Source of the DNA: Leisingera sp. NJS204
Lineage (GTDB): Bacteria > Pseudomonadota > Alphaproteobacteria > Rhodobacterales > Rhodobacteraceae
DNA length: 64,000 nt
NCBI RefSeq assembly: GCF_004123675.1
Contig: NZ_CP035417.1
Coordinates: 673,501 to 737,500, forward strand
Direction: 5' to 3'
The translations under genes and the position numbers were made by a program. Below are positions 25,775 through 34,205 of this stretch, one piece after another. The notes beneath the pieces are model-generated. The model was not told the DNA's origin, searched no databases, and saw only the letters and a list, made by a program, of their open reading frames with translations. How positions within the stretch are numbered: the stretch's first letter is position 1; every line of letters starts with the position of its first letter.

Positions 25775-26581
25775 ATGTCCTTTTCGATCTCCGGTAAAAC
25801 CGCCATCGTGACTGGGGCGTCCAGCGGCATCGGCCTGGCGATAGGCAAGCAGTTTGCCGATGCCGGCGCCAATGTGATGTTTGCCGACACCCATGAGGCG
25901 CAGCTGGTGGCCGAACTGGGCGAGCAGGCCGAGGAAAGCAATATCCGCTATTTCGCAGGCGACCTGCGCGAACGGCTGACCATTGCCAATCTGCTGTCGG
26001 CCACTATCGATGCCTTTGACGGGGTGGATATCCTGGTCAACGGTGCGCGCCAGATGGTGGCAACTGATCCGCTGGACCCCGCCGATGACACCCTGGATCA
26101 GCTGCTGATGCAAAGCCTGCTGCCCGCCGTGCGCCTGTCGCAGCAAGTGGCCAAGCGGATGATCCGGCAGGGCGAGGAAGACGAGGACAGCAGCGGCCCG
26201 CTGGGCAGTATCATCAACCTGTCCTCCATTGCCGCGCGCCGCACCCACCCTGAGCTGATGGCCTATTCGATCGCCTCTGCCGCGCTGGATCAGGCGACCC
26301 GCTCCCTGTCGGTGGCGCTGGCGCCGCACAAGATCCGGGTGAACTCGATTGCCTTCGGCTCAGTGATGAGCGCGTCGATGCGGACCACCCTCAAGGACAA
26401 CCGCAGCTACCGCCAGGATATCGAGGCGCATACCCCGCTGGGCCGTATTGCCTCGCCCACTGAACTGACCGAGACGGCGCAGTACCTGGCCTCTGACGCC
26501 TCTGGTTTCATGACCGGCCAGGTGCTGACGCTGGACGGCGGCCGCACGCTGCTGGATCCGGTGGCGGCACCGGTCCACTGA
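25775..26581 (+). CDS. SDR-fold protein lacking the catalytic lysine
   Basis: This 268-aa protein has the classical Rossmann motif TGASSGIG at residues 13-20, so a dinucleotide is probably bound. The catalytic Ser (S151) and Tyr (Y164, in MAYSIASAAL) are present, but the position four after Tyr, normally Lys, is Ser168. The NNAG motif is also altered (VNGARQ). The enzyme may be inactive or work by a different mechanism. It is 15 bases upstream of hemF and on the same strand, so the pair are likely cotranscribed. A role linked to haem is only inference. Confidence 0.85.
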   Translation: MSFSISGKTAIVTGASSGIGLAIGKQFADAGANVMFADTHEAQLVAELGEQAEESNIRYFAGDLRERLTIANLLSATIDAFDGVDILVNGARQMVATDPLDPADDTLDQLLMQSLLPAVRLSQQVAKRMIRQGEEDEDSSGPLGSIINLSSIAARRTHPELMAYSIASAALDQATRSLSVALAPHKIRVNSIAFGSVMSASMRTTLKDNRSYRQDIEAHTPLGRIASPTELTETAQYLASDASGFMTGQVLTLDGGRTLLDPVAAPVH

Positions 26582-26596
26582 TCAGAAAGACCCTGT

Positions 26597-27490
26597 ATGA
26601 CTGCTGAGATGAAGACCGAAAAGGCCCAGGCTGCTGCCTGGTTCCGGGACCTGCGCAACCAGATCGTTGCGGCGTTCGAGAGGCTGGAGGACAGCCACAG
26701 CGAAGGCCCGTTTGCAGATATGGCGCCGGGCCGGTTCGAGGTGACAGAGACCACGCGGACGTCGGATGACGGATCAGATGCGGGTGGCGGGCTGATGAGC
26801 GTGATGCGCGGCGGCCGGGTGTTTGAGAAGGTCGGGGTCAATATCTCCGAGGTGTACGGCACCCTTGGCGAAAGGGCGCAAAACGCGATGGCGGCGCGCA
26901 AAGGCATTCCGGGGATGAAGGACGATCCGCGGTTCTGGGCCTCGGGCATCTCATTGGTGGCGCATATGCGCAACCCGCATGTCCCGGCGGTGCATATGAA
27001 CACCCGGATGTTCTGGACCCCGCACGCCTGGTGGTTCGGCGGCGGCTCGGATCTGAACCCCTGCATTGAATACGATGAGGATACCGCGCATTTTCACGGG
27101 CAGCAGAAGGCGCATCTGGATCCGCACGGCGCGGACCAGTATCCGCGGCTGAAAGAATGGGCGGATGAGTATTTCTACATCCCCCACCGCAAGCGCGCCC
27201 GCGGGGTGGGCGGCATCTTCATGGACGACCAGAGCTCTGGCGATTGGGCGGCGGATTTTGCTCTGACCCAGGATATTGGCCGCGCCTTCCTGCCGGCCTT
27301 TGTGCCGCTGGTCGAAAAACGCCGGGTGCAGGCGTATTCCGAGGCAGACAAGGATGCCCAGCTGATCCATCGCGGCCTCTATGCAGAATACAATCTGGTC
27401 TATGACCGCGGCACCAAATTCGGGCTGGAAACCGGCCATGACGCCAACGCGGTGCTGATGAGCCTGCCGCCCCTGGCGAAATGGGTCTGA
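26597..27490 (+). CDS. hemF: Oxygen-dependent coproporphyrinogen III oxidase
   Basis: HemF performs the same decarboxylation as HemN but uses O2. The 297-aa sequence carries the family blocks GGRVFEKVGVNISEVYG, NTRMFWTPHAWWFGGGSDLNP, YFYIPHRKRARGVGGIFMDD and NLVYDRGTKFGLETG. With hemN in the same window the organism can make haem in both air and low oxygen. Genes start 15 bases after the SDR-fold gene. No FNR box is seen upstream. Confidence 0.96.
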   Translation: MTAEMKTEKAQAAAWFRDLRNQIVAAFERLEDSHSEGPFADMAPGRFEVTETTRTSDDGSDAGGGLMSVMRGGRVFEKVGVNISEVYGTLGERAQNAMAARKGIPGMKDDPRFWASGISLVAHMRNPHVPAVHMNTRMFWTPHAWWFGGGSDLNPCIEYDEDTAHFHGQQKAHLDPHGADQYPRLKEWADEYFYIPHRKRARGVGGIFMDDQSSGDWAADFALTQDIGRAFLPAFVPLVEKRRVQAYSEADKDAQLIHRGLYAEYNLVYDRGTKFGLETGHDANAVLMSLPPLAKWV

Positions 27491-27670
27491 GCCAGCCGCA
27501 GCTGTGACAAACTGAACGCGCCGCCTGCAAAGCGGCACGTTTCTTCCTGCGGCGGATTTATGCTGATTTCCCGCCTTCAGGCGCGACTTTGCGCCACCCT
27601 GCGCTAAGGTGAAAAACAACAGGCAAAGAAAACAGCAGTTTTTCACGAGGCGAGGCAGGGAGCAGATCAC

Positions 27671-28486
27671 ATGCGCAGATTGGTTCTGGGGATTCTGGCA
27701 ATGGCACTGGCGGCGGGGTGCGGCGGGCCGCGGGACAGGGCGGTGAATGCGCCGGAAGTCACCCGCACCGAACCTGCCAATGGGCGGCTGTCCGGGTTGC
27801 GGACATATCCCCGGTTCGGCGACCGTGATCCGCATGCGTGGGAGGGGCGCAAGCCCTGGTCCTATCCGGTTCATGGCATCGACGTGTCGCGCTATCAGGG
27901 AGAGATCGACTGGCGCAGGGTGCGCCGCTCAGGCGTCTCATTCGCCTACATCAAGGCCACCGAGGGCGGCGATCACACCGACGCGATGTTCCGCGACAAC
28001 TGGCGCGGCGCGCGGGCCGCAGGGCTGAAACGCGGCGCTTATCACTATTATTACTTCTGCCGCCCTGCGGCCGAGCAGGCGCGCTGGTTCATCCGCAATG
28101 TGCCAAGGGATGCAAACGCACTGCCGCCGGTGCTGGATATGGAGTGGAACCACCGCTCCCGCACCTGCAGAACACGGCCCGACGGCGCCAAGGTCAGGGC
28201 CGAGGCGCGCAAGTTCCTGAACATTCTTGAACGTCACTACGGCAAGCGCCCGGTGGTTTACACGACCGTGGACTTCTACCGCGACACCGGCATCGGGCGC
28301 CTCAGCGGCACCGAGTTCTGGCTGCGTTCGGTCGCGGGCCATCCGCGCAAGGTCTACCCGGGTGAAAGCTGGAGCTTCTGGCAGTATTCCGGCACCGGTG
28401 AAGTGCCGGGGGTGGCGGGCGACGTGGACCTCAACACCTTCCGCGGCAGCCCGGAAAGCTGGCTCAGGTGGTCGGGGCAGATCTAA
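27671..28486 (+). CDS. GH25 family lysozyme-like lipoprotein
   Basis: This 271-aa predicted lipoprotein has the N-terminus MRRLVLGILAMALAAGC, with a lipobox cysteine at 17. The mature part belongs to glycoside hydrolase family 25 (muramidase), beginning HGIDVSRYQGEIDW with a catalytic Asp. Further motifs are FAYIKATEGGDHTD, GAYHYYYF and VLDMEWN with the catalytic Asp-x-Glu pair. It ends with QYSGTGEVPGVAGDVDLN, the usual GH25 closing segment. It would cleave or bind peptidoglycan in the periplasm. A GC-rich inverted repeat at 28495-28517 lies just after the stop. Confidence 0.92.
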   Translation: MRRLVLGILAMALAAGCGGPRDRAVNAPEVTRTEPANGRLSGLRTYPRFGDRDPHAWEGRKPWSYPVHGIDVSRYQGEIDWRRVRRSGVSFAYIKATEGGDHTDAMFRDNWRGARAAGLKRGAYHYYYFCRPAAEQARWFIRNVPRDANALPPVLDMEWNHRSRTCRTRPDGAKVRAEARKFLNILERHYGKRPVVYTTVDFYRDTGIGRLSGTEFWLRSVAGHPRKVYPGESWSFWQYSGTGEVPGVAGDVDLNTFRGSPESWLRWSGQI

Positions 28487-28494
28487 AGCGTGAC

Positions 28495-28517
28495 GCAAGG
28501 GGACATTGCCCCCTTGC
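28495..28517. repeat. Inverted repeat after the GH25 gene
   Basis: GCAAGGGG (28495-28502) and CCCCTTGC (28510-28517) form an 8-bp stem with a 7-base loop. There is no T-run, so a factor-independent terminator is doubtful. Confidence 0.5.
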
Positions 28518-28609
28518 GCCTTGGGCGCTCCTTGATGCCGGCGTCCGATCAGAAGGGAAAGCTCTAGCCTTGGACGGGCAAACACCGACGCGGGCCGCCG
28601 CTTTAGCCG

Positions 28610-28761
28610 TGGCAGGCACAAGCATTATCCCGGCAACCGGCCACGTGATTTATGCGGTTGCGTTCTCCACCTCGCCAGTTGTGGCGATCTACACGAAAAC
28701 CGGTCGCTGGATAGAGGGCATTCTGGGCGTGTATTTCTGCTTTGCCAGCTACAACCCGTAA
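28610..28761 (+). pseudogene. C-terminal fragment of a LysE/RhtB-type exporter
   Basis: The frame ending at 28761 reads VAFSTSPVVAIYTKTGRWIEGILGVYFCFASYNP at its end, which fits the last two helices of LysE-family amino-acid exporters (FST-PVV-Y ... RWIEG-LG-FF). Nothing of the remaining gene is present upstream. It is therefore a truncated relic in a region of transposon debris. The identification is by eye and modest. Confidence 0.4.
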
Positions 28762-28858
28762 CCTGCCGGGGTTGACCCCAATGGCAGGTGTGGGCTCGTT
28801 CCGGCTGCTTCCCTCAATAGGTTAAGCTTGGCCAATTTTTGCAGCCTGGAGGAATTGT

Positions 28859-29530
28859 ATGGCAAAGAACGATTTTGATGAGCTGATGCCGGTTGGCTTC
28901 GATATGGAAGGCCAGTTTGTTTTACGCAGGAAAATCAAGCGGCTGGCGCTGCTTGCGACGTTTCAAGACCTGCCGCGCTGCATAGCCGGCATTGAAACCT
29001 GCATGAGTGCGCATTTTGTCAGCCGCTCGTTGCGCGGGCTGGGAATTGAGCCTCGGATCACTCCTGCGATCTAGGTGAAGCCGTTCAAAAAAGGTCAAAA
29101 GAACGACTGCAACGTTGCCAAAGCGATTGCGGAAGCGGCCCTGCGCCCCAACCTCAAGACAGTGTCCGGGAAGGCGCAAGATCAGCTCGACCTGCAGGCG
29201 TTACACCGGGTTCGGGCCTGCCTCGTGTTGCACCGGACGGCAACGCTGAAGCAAATCCGCGCCTTTCTGATTGAACAAGGTATTACTGTCAGGCGGTGTG
29301 CGGTTGCGCTGTGCAACGCGCTCCCAGCCATTCTCGGCAGCCTCAGTGAAAAGCTGTCCCTGCGCATGCGCAAGCTGATTGCCTGCCTTCAGCACGATTG
29401 GATATGACTGGACGAGCGGATCAAAATGACGGCTTCTGAGATCAAGGCCGTCAGCATATCCCGGACCGGCAGTCAGCGCCTGATGACCATTCCCGGCATT
29501 GGACGGCAAACTGGCCCGGATCGCCTGCAG
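28859..29530 (+). pseudogene. Degenerate IS110-family transposase, plus strand
   Basis: The frame gives blocks characteristic of IS110 (DEDD-type) transposases: GQFVLRRKIKRLALL, GIETCMSAHFVSRSLRGLG, VKPFKKGQKNDCNVAKAI and ALRPNLKTVSGKAQ. Then come a LDERIK helix and LMTIPGIG near 29485. Two in-frame stops break it (TAG 29072-29074 after RITPAI, TGA 29405-29407 after QHDWI), and the C-terminal part is lost by a frameshift. The N-terminal catalytic Asp segment is also damaged. It cannot be functional. Confidence 0.7.
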
Positions 29531-29743
29531 CATCCTGAACTCCGGGAACGCTTTTGATTGGAAGGAAAAAGAAACAGCGGCTGCGATTTTATCAGACCTC
29601 AGCCGCAAACGGTGTTCGTAAACCTCAAATGCATGGAACGGAAAAAGACGCACCCAAAGTCTGAGAGACCAAATGGTCATCATCGATCCCGGTAGCACTA
29701 ATGAGACAGCGGCGCGTGCGCACATCCAACAGGGCCGCGGCAA

Positions 29744-30380
29744 TCAACAGGTCGATACACAGGCCGTATACATATCAGCGACTTCCTGAGAACGCGCAAT
29801 TGAACATTTGCGAACTGCAGCCGGTACATAACCATGGGCTCTTCCGTCTCCTTCGCCGCTCCAGGCTTCCAGCAGGGGCGGCACGATTGAAGCAAACCCG
29901 CCCTGTTCAAGGAGAAGGAACCTGACGTGTTTCTTGAATTTGCTTCCTTTGTCCGGTGGCACGATAAACCCAATTGTATTCATAACCCCGCGGATCTGGT
30001 TCGAAGGCTCAATCGCAATCCTGATCAACCGGGAATGCGCGGCCACGTGAGTGCGGGTTGGCATGCTGTCAAACCCTTTCACACGCACCTCGCGTAAAAA
30101 CCCGGCCTCGGCGGGATGGGTCAGGCCGTCAGCATCGTTCATGCCGGTCTTGTTTGCGGCCGGATCCAGCATTGCTTTGGCATGGCGGGCATCGTGACGG
30201 CCTTCGGCGGTGCAGTATGACGAAAGCGGCTCTAAGCGGTCCTTATAGGTGCGGATGCGCCCCGTAGTCCCGATGCGTTGGCTCTGGAGATGCATCATCG
30301 TTGGCCGTTTTCTGTATTTGATCCGAAAGCGGGTCGAACAATGCTTCAACAAACTCCATAACATCCGCAGAATCGAAACC
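29744..30380 (-). pseudogene. Degenerate IS110/IS116-type transposase, minus strand
   Basis: A second IS110-family relic lies in the opposite direction to the first. The best block is HDARHAKAMLDPAANKTGMN followed by DADGLTHPAEAGFLREVRVK, and the next part includes RLIRIAIEPSNQIRGVMN. These match the central region of IS116/IS110/IS902 transposases (DARHAKAML, NKTD-NDA, SNQIRG). The N-terminal frame is shifted, and the C-terminal third with its P-G-I-G motif is missing. It is distinct in sequence from the first relic. Confidence 0.65.
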
Positions 30381-30484
30381 CGCTGGAATATGACAGCCGA
30401 GAGCTTTCTGAATGCCGTCGGCGTCACTTCAATCCTGGTCTGGCTGCGGCCTTTGCCGACATAGCCTTGTTGCCAGCGGGAGCC

Positions 30485-31231
30485 TTACCCGGACCTGTGT
30501 TTGGGACATGTGATGAAAATAATAGCGCAGCCGGAGATCCCATGCTGATCTAGGGTTTCCGGGAGCGTGCTGATGCCACAAGACACTGTCCGTGCTCCCG
30601 GCTTGGAGACATCCACAGCTATCGTGACAGGAGTGGCGGAAGGCATGCCCTGGCGGAGCAGTCCGTCGCGGATCCGGGGTGCCTGTCCCACCGACATATA
30701 AAAGACAATTGTGGTTCCGGGCTTTGCATACCGGGCGCAGTCGGGCAGTGGGTCTCCGGCCCTGCATCTAGCGGTGGTCAGCACAAGCGTGTCCGACACG
30801 CCACGTTCAGTCAGCGGCAGGCCCGTCTGCGCCGCGGCAGCGCAGGCGGCGGTCACGCCGGGTATGATTTCCGTTTCAATTCCGGCCGCGCGGGCGGCGG
30901 TCAGTTCTTCGGCTGCACGGCCAAAGATGCCGGGATCCCCCGATTTCAGGCGCACGACACGCCGGCCCTTCAGTGCTTCTGCCACAATGACCGCGTTGAT
31001 CCTGTCCTGCGGCCAGGCGTGGGCGCCGACGTGTTTGCCGACAAAGACCCGTTTGGCCGCAGCCGGGGCCAGTTCCAGGACCTCTTCATCAACCAGGCGG
31101 TCGTAGAAAACCGTGTCGGCCTGCTGCAGCCGTTGCATCGCGCGCAGAGTCAGCAGGTCGCGTGCGCCGGGGCCTGCGCCGACCAGGGCAAGCGTGCCCG
31201 GTGCGGTTTGATGTGCCGGAGAATCTGTCAT
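30485..31231 (-). CDS. cobA: Uroporphyrinogen III C-methyltransferase
   Basis: This 248-aa SAM-dependent enzyme makes precorrin-2 from uroporphyrinogen III, the first step to sirohaem and B12. The family blocks are LVGAGPGARDLLTLRA, the YDRLV segment, VRLKSGDPGIFGRAAEE and the PGVTAACAAAA loop. It follows nasA by 11 bases on the minus strand. In this operon it most likely supplies sirohaem for NirB. A precorrin-2 dehydrogenase/ferrochelatase is not seen in the window. Confidence 0.93.
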   Translation of the reverse strand: MTDSPAHQTAPGTLALVGAGPGARDLLTLRAMQRLQQADTVFYDRLVDEEVLELAPAAAKRVFVGKHVGAHAWPQDRINAVIVAEALKGRRVVRLKSGDPGIFGRAAEELTAARAAGIETEIIPGVTAACAAAAQTGLPLTERGVSDTLVLTTARCRAGDPLPDCARYAKPGTTIVFYMSVGQAPRIRDGLLRQGMPSATPVTIAVDVSKPGARTVSCGISTLPETLDQHGISGCAIIFITCPKHRSG

Positions 31232-31242
31232 TCGGAACCGTC

Positions 31243-33873
31243 CTATTCTGCGGCTTGCCTGAATGGGCGCCGCGCCAGCAAGTCAGCGATGTCAGGGCGG
31301 CAGGAGCCGCAGTTCGTGCCCGCCTGCAAGGCGGCGCCGACGTCTGCAACGCTCATCAGACCACCGTTCTCAATGGCGTGCAGAATGGTGTTGGCCCCTA
31401 CGCTGAAGCAGGCGCAAACCACTGGGCCGGGGTCGGGCTGGTCTGCTGCGGGACTGCCGGTCAGCACCCCTGCCGCGCCGGTTCCCGGCAGGCCGGCCAG
31501 GTAGTCCCGGCTGACCGCCACCGGTTCCGGCGCTGTGAACAGTGCTGCCATGAACTTGCCATCCTGAAACAGGGCCAGCCGGGTAATGCCCTTGCACCTG
31601 TCTGTCATCATTTGCGCCTCGGCCTTCGGTAGGGCAAACAGGTCCCGCGCGGCGGCCTCCGGTTCCGAAAGGGAGGCCAGCCCGGCGAGTTCTGCACGGT
31701 ATCCGGCCTTGGTGCGTGCCAGGGCCCAGTAGTCCGCCACCGGTTTCATCGGCAGGCGCGAGACTGCAAACCCGTACCAAGCTGGCTGCCAGCGTTCCGC
31801 CGCAACAACCGTTGCCTTGCTTTCGGGCTGTCCCGAAACCGGATCGACGGCGGCGGCGACAAGCCTGTCAATGCGGGCAGAGGGGGCGGTTTCGCCGGTC
31901 CAGTGTATTGGCACGAATAGGTCTCCGGGCTGCACATCTGCCGTGATCCGGGCGCGCAGGATGGCCTGCCCGTGCGGGCTGCTGAGGCGCAGCAGATCCG
32001 CAGGTTTCACCCCAAGCGCCCGGGCGTCCTGCGGATGGATGTCGGCAAAGGGCTCTGCCAAATGTCCCGACAGGCGCGGCGCCAGCGCGGTGCGTGTCAT
32101 CGTGTGCCACTGGTCCCGGATGCGCCCGGTGTTCAGGCGGAACGGGTAGCGGCGGCCCTGCGCGGCTGCCGGAGGGCAGCAGCGGACCGGTAGCATGCGG
32201 GCCTTGCCGTCCGGGTGAAAGAACTGCCCGTCTGCAAAGAAACGGCCGCCTTGGCGGCTGCGGCTGACCGGCCAGCGCAGCGGGAGCAGATCGTCGTAGT
32301 CCTGGCCGGAGATCGCGGCGAGGCCGGAGATGTCGAAGTCCAGCCCGAAGCTGCCGGCAAGGCCGGACAGCGCTGCGTGCTCGCGGAAGATCTCTGCAGG
32401 TGTCTGATAGCCGAACGCCGCGCCCCAGCCCATGCGCCTGCCTGCGTCTGCCAGAATGTCCCAGTCGGCACGGGCCTGGCCGGGCGGCGGCAGAACGGCA
32501 CGCTGGCGGCTGATTGTGCGGTCAGAATTGGTGACCGTGCCGTCCTTTTCCGCCCAGGCGGCGGCGGGCAGCAGCACATCCGCCAGCCGGGCGGTGTCGG
32601 TTGCGGCGGTGATATCGCTGACCACGGTGAAATCGCAGGCTTTGATGGCGGCGGAGACGGCATCGGCCTCCGGCATGGTGACGGCAGGGTTGGTGTGGAT
32701 GATCCAGAGCGCCTTGAGCCGCCCGTCGCCCGCGGCGCGGAACAGGTCGACAGCCTTCAGGCCCGCCCGGTCCGGCATCGCGGGAGCGCCCCAGAACTCC
32801 TGCACCGCCGTGCGGTGGATTACATTTTCCAGATCCATGTGGCAGGCTAGCATATTGGCCAGCCCGCCTACTTCGCGCCCGCCCATGGCGTTGGGCTGGC
32901 CGGTCACCGAAAAAGGCCCGCTGCCGGGCTTGCCGACCCGGCCGGTGGCCAGATGGCAGTTCAGAATCGCATTCACCTTGTCTGTCCCGGACGTGGACTG
33001 GTTCACGCCCTGGCTGAAGATGGTCACCACTTTTTCCGTGCGCATCCAAAGGTTGCAGAAGGCTGCGATTTCGCTGTCAGACAGCCCTGTCACCGCGGCA
33101 TCGGAAGCAAAGGCGGTTTCCAGCGCCTCACCGAGCCCATTCACGTTACGCAGGTAATCCGCGTCCAGCGCGCTGCCTTCGTAGAGGGCAGCCAAGAGCC
33201 GGTTGAACAGCGCCACATCGCTGCCGGCCCGTAGTTTCAGATGCATGTCGGCCTGATCGCAGCTCGCCGTGCGGCGCGGGTCGATCACCACCAGCTTGGT
33301 GCCGCGCGCCGCGCGCGCTGCCAGGATGCGCTGGTGCAGCACCGGGTGGCACCAGGCGAGGTTGGAGCCGGTCAGGACGATCAGATCGGCCTGTTCCAGA
33401 TCGTCATAGGTGCCTGGCACGGTGTCGGTGCCAAAGGCGCGCTTGTGTCCCGCAACGGTGGAGGCCATGCACAGCCGCGAGTTGGTGTCGATGTTTGCCG
33501 AACCGAGAAAGCCCTTCATCAGCTTGTTGGCGACATAGTAATCCTCTGTCAGCATCTGCCCGGAGAGGTAGAAGCCGACGCTGCCCGGGCCGTGCTTTTC
33601 CACGGCCTGCCGGAACTTGGCGGCTACCAGATCAAGTGCGCTGTTCCAATCGGTGTCCTGCCCGTTCACCCGCGGCGCCAGCAGGCGGCCCTCCTGTCCC
33701 AGTGTTTCCCCCAGCGCCAGCCCCTTGGAGCAGAGCCGCCCGCGGTTGGCCGGGTGATCGGGGTCGCCGCGTACCGCCAGCCCGCCCATGCCGTCCGGAC
33801 GCAGCAGCACGCCGCATCCAGTGCCGCAATAGGGACAGGTGGAGCGGGTTTCCTTGCAGCTGGCGCCCATCAT
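31243..33873 (-). CDS. nasA: Assimilatory nitrate reductase catalytic subunit
   Basis: This 876-aa molybdenum enzyme reduces nitrate to nitrite in the cytoplasm. The N-terminal [4Fe-4S] motif is CPYCGTGCGV...CSKG. Molybdopterin blocks include GSANIDTNSRLCMAS and TGSNLAWCHPV. The C-terminal 60 residues (VVCACFSVGANTILHAIENG...CGSCRPD) form a BFD-like [2Fe-2S] domain, a fusion common in NasA. I chose ATG 33873, overlapping the nirD stop as TGATG, with GGAG upstream. The C-terminal [2Fe-2S] domain implies direct electron delivery from a ferredoxin or flavodoxin-like donor. Confidence 0.95.
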   Translation of the reverse strand: MMGASCKETRSTCPYCGTGCGVLLRPDGMGGLAVRGDPDHPANRGRLCSKGLALGETLGQEGRLLAPRVNGQDTDWNSALDLVAAKFRQAVEKHGPGSVGFYLSGQMLTEDYYVANKLMKGFLGSANIDTNSRLCMASTVAGHKRAFGTDTVPGTYDDLEQADLIVLTGSNLAWCHPVLHQRILAARAARGTKLVVIDPRRTASCDQADMHLKLRAGSDVALFNRLLAALYEGSALDADYLRNVNGLGEALETAFASDAAVTGLSDSEIAAFCNLWMRTEKVVTIFSQGVNQSTSGTDKVNAILNCHLATGRVGKPGSGPFSVTGQPNAMGGREVGGLANMLACHMDLENVIHRTAVQEFWGAPAMPDRAGLKAVDLFRAAGDGRLKALWIIHTNPAVTMPEADAVSAAIKACDFTVVSDITAATDTARLADVLLPAAAWAEKDGTVTNSDRTISRQRAVLPPPGQARADWDILADAGRRMGWGAAFGYQTPAEIFREHAALSGLAGSFGLDFDISGLAAISGQDYDDLLPLRWPVSRSRQGGRFFADGQFFHPDGKARMLPVRCCPPAAAQGRRYPFRLNTGRIRDQWHTMTRTALAPRLSGHLAEPFADIHPQDARALGVKPADLLRLSSPHGQAILRARITADVQPGDLFVPIHWTGETAPSARIDRLVAAAVDPVSGQPESKATVVAAERWQPAWYGFAVSRLPMKPVADYWALARTKAGYRAELAGLASLSEPEAAARDLFALPKAEAQMMTDRCKGITRLALFQDGKFMAALFTAPEPVAVSRDYLAGLPGTGAAGVLTGSPAADQPDPGPVVCACFSVGANTILHAIENGGLMSVADVGAALQAGTNCGSCRPDIADLLARRPFRQAAE

Positions 33874-34205
33874 CACGCCGCGCTCCGCTTGCCGATGGCT
33901 GCGCCGTCGATCAGCAGGCGGCCTGACTCAATGCGCAGCGGATAGGTCTCGATCCGGCCCGCGTCGGCGCCCTGCGCTTCGCCGGTGTTCAGATCGAACA
34001 CCCAGTTGTGCAGCGGGCAAGTCACACTTTGCCCATGCACGATGCCTTCGGACAGCGGCCCGCCTTTGTGCGGGCAGCGGTCGTCGGCAGCGAGGACCTT
34101 ATCCTCGGTGGTGCGGAACAGGGCGACGCAGCCGACGGGTGTTTTCACCACCCGCGCGCCGTGAAGGGGGATATCGCTGATGTGTCCGATGTCGATCCAG
34201 CTCAT
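33873..34205 (-). CDS. nirD: Nitrite reductase small subunit NirD, with full Rieske motif
   Basis: This 110-aa subunit of NAD(P)H nitrite reductase has a Rieske-type fold. Both halves of the Rieske motif are present (CPHKGG and CPLHNW), unlike E. coli NirD, which lacks the cluster ligands. A [2Fe-2S] cluster is therefore likely. ATG 34205 overlaps the nirB stop by four bases (ATGA), so translation is coupled. The long upstream frame is not coding. Confidence 0.93.
   Translation of the reverse strand: MSWIDIGHISDIPLHGARVVKTPVGCVALFRTTEDKVLAADDRCPHKGGPLSEGIVHGQSVTCPLHNWVFDLNTGEAQGADAGRIETYPLRIESGRLLIDGAAIGKRSAA

Noticed and set aside
27521-27536. Terminator after hemF (GCCGC/GCGGC)
   Set aside because: Only a five-base stem and no proper T-run, so it is too weak to call.
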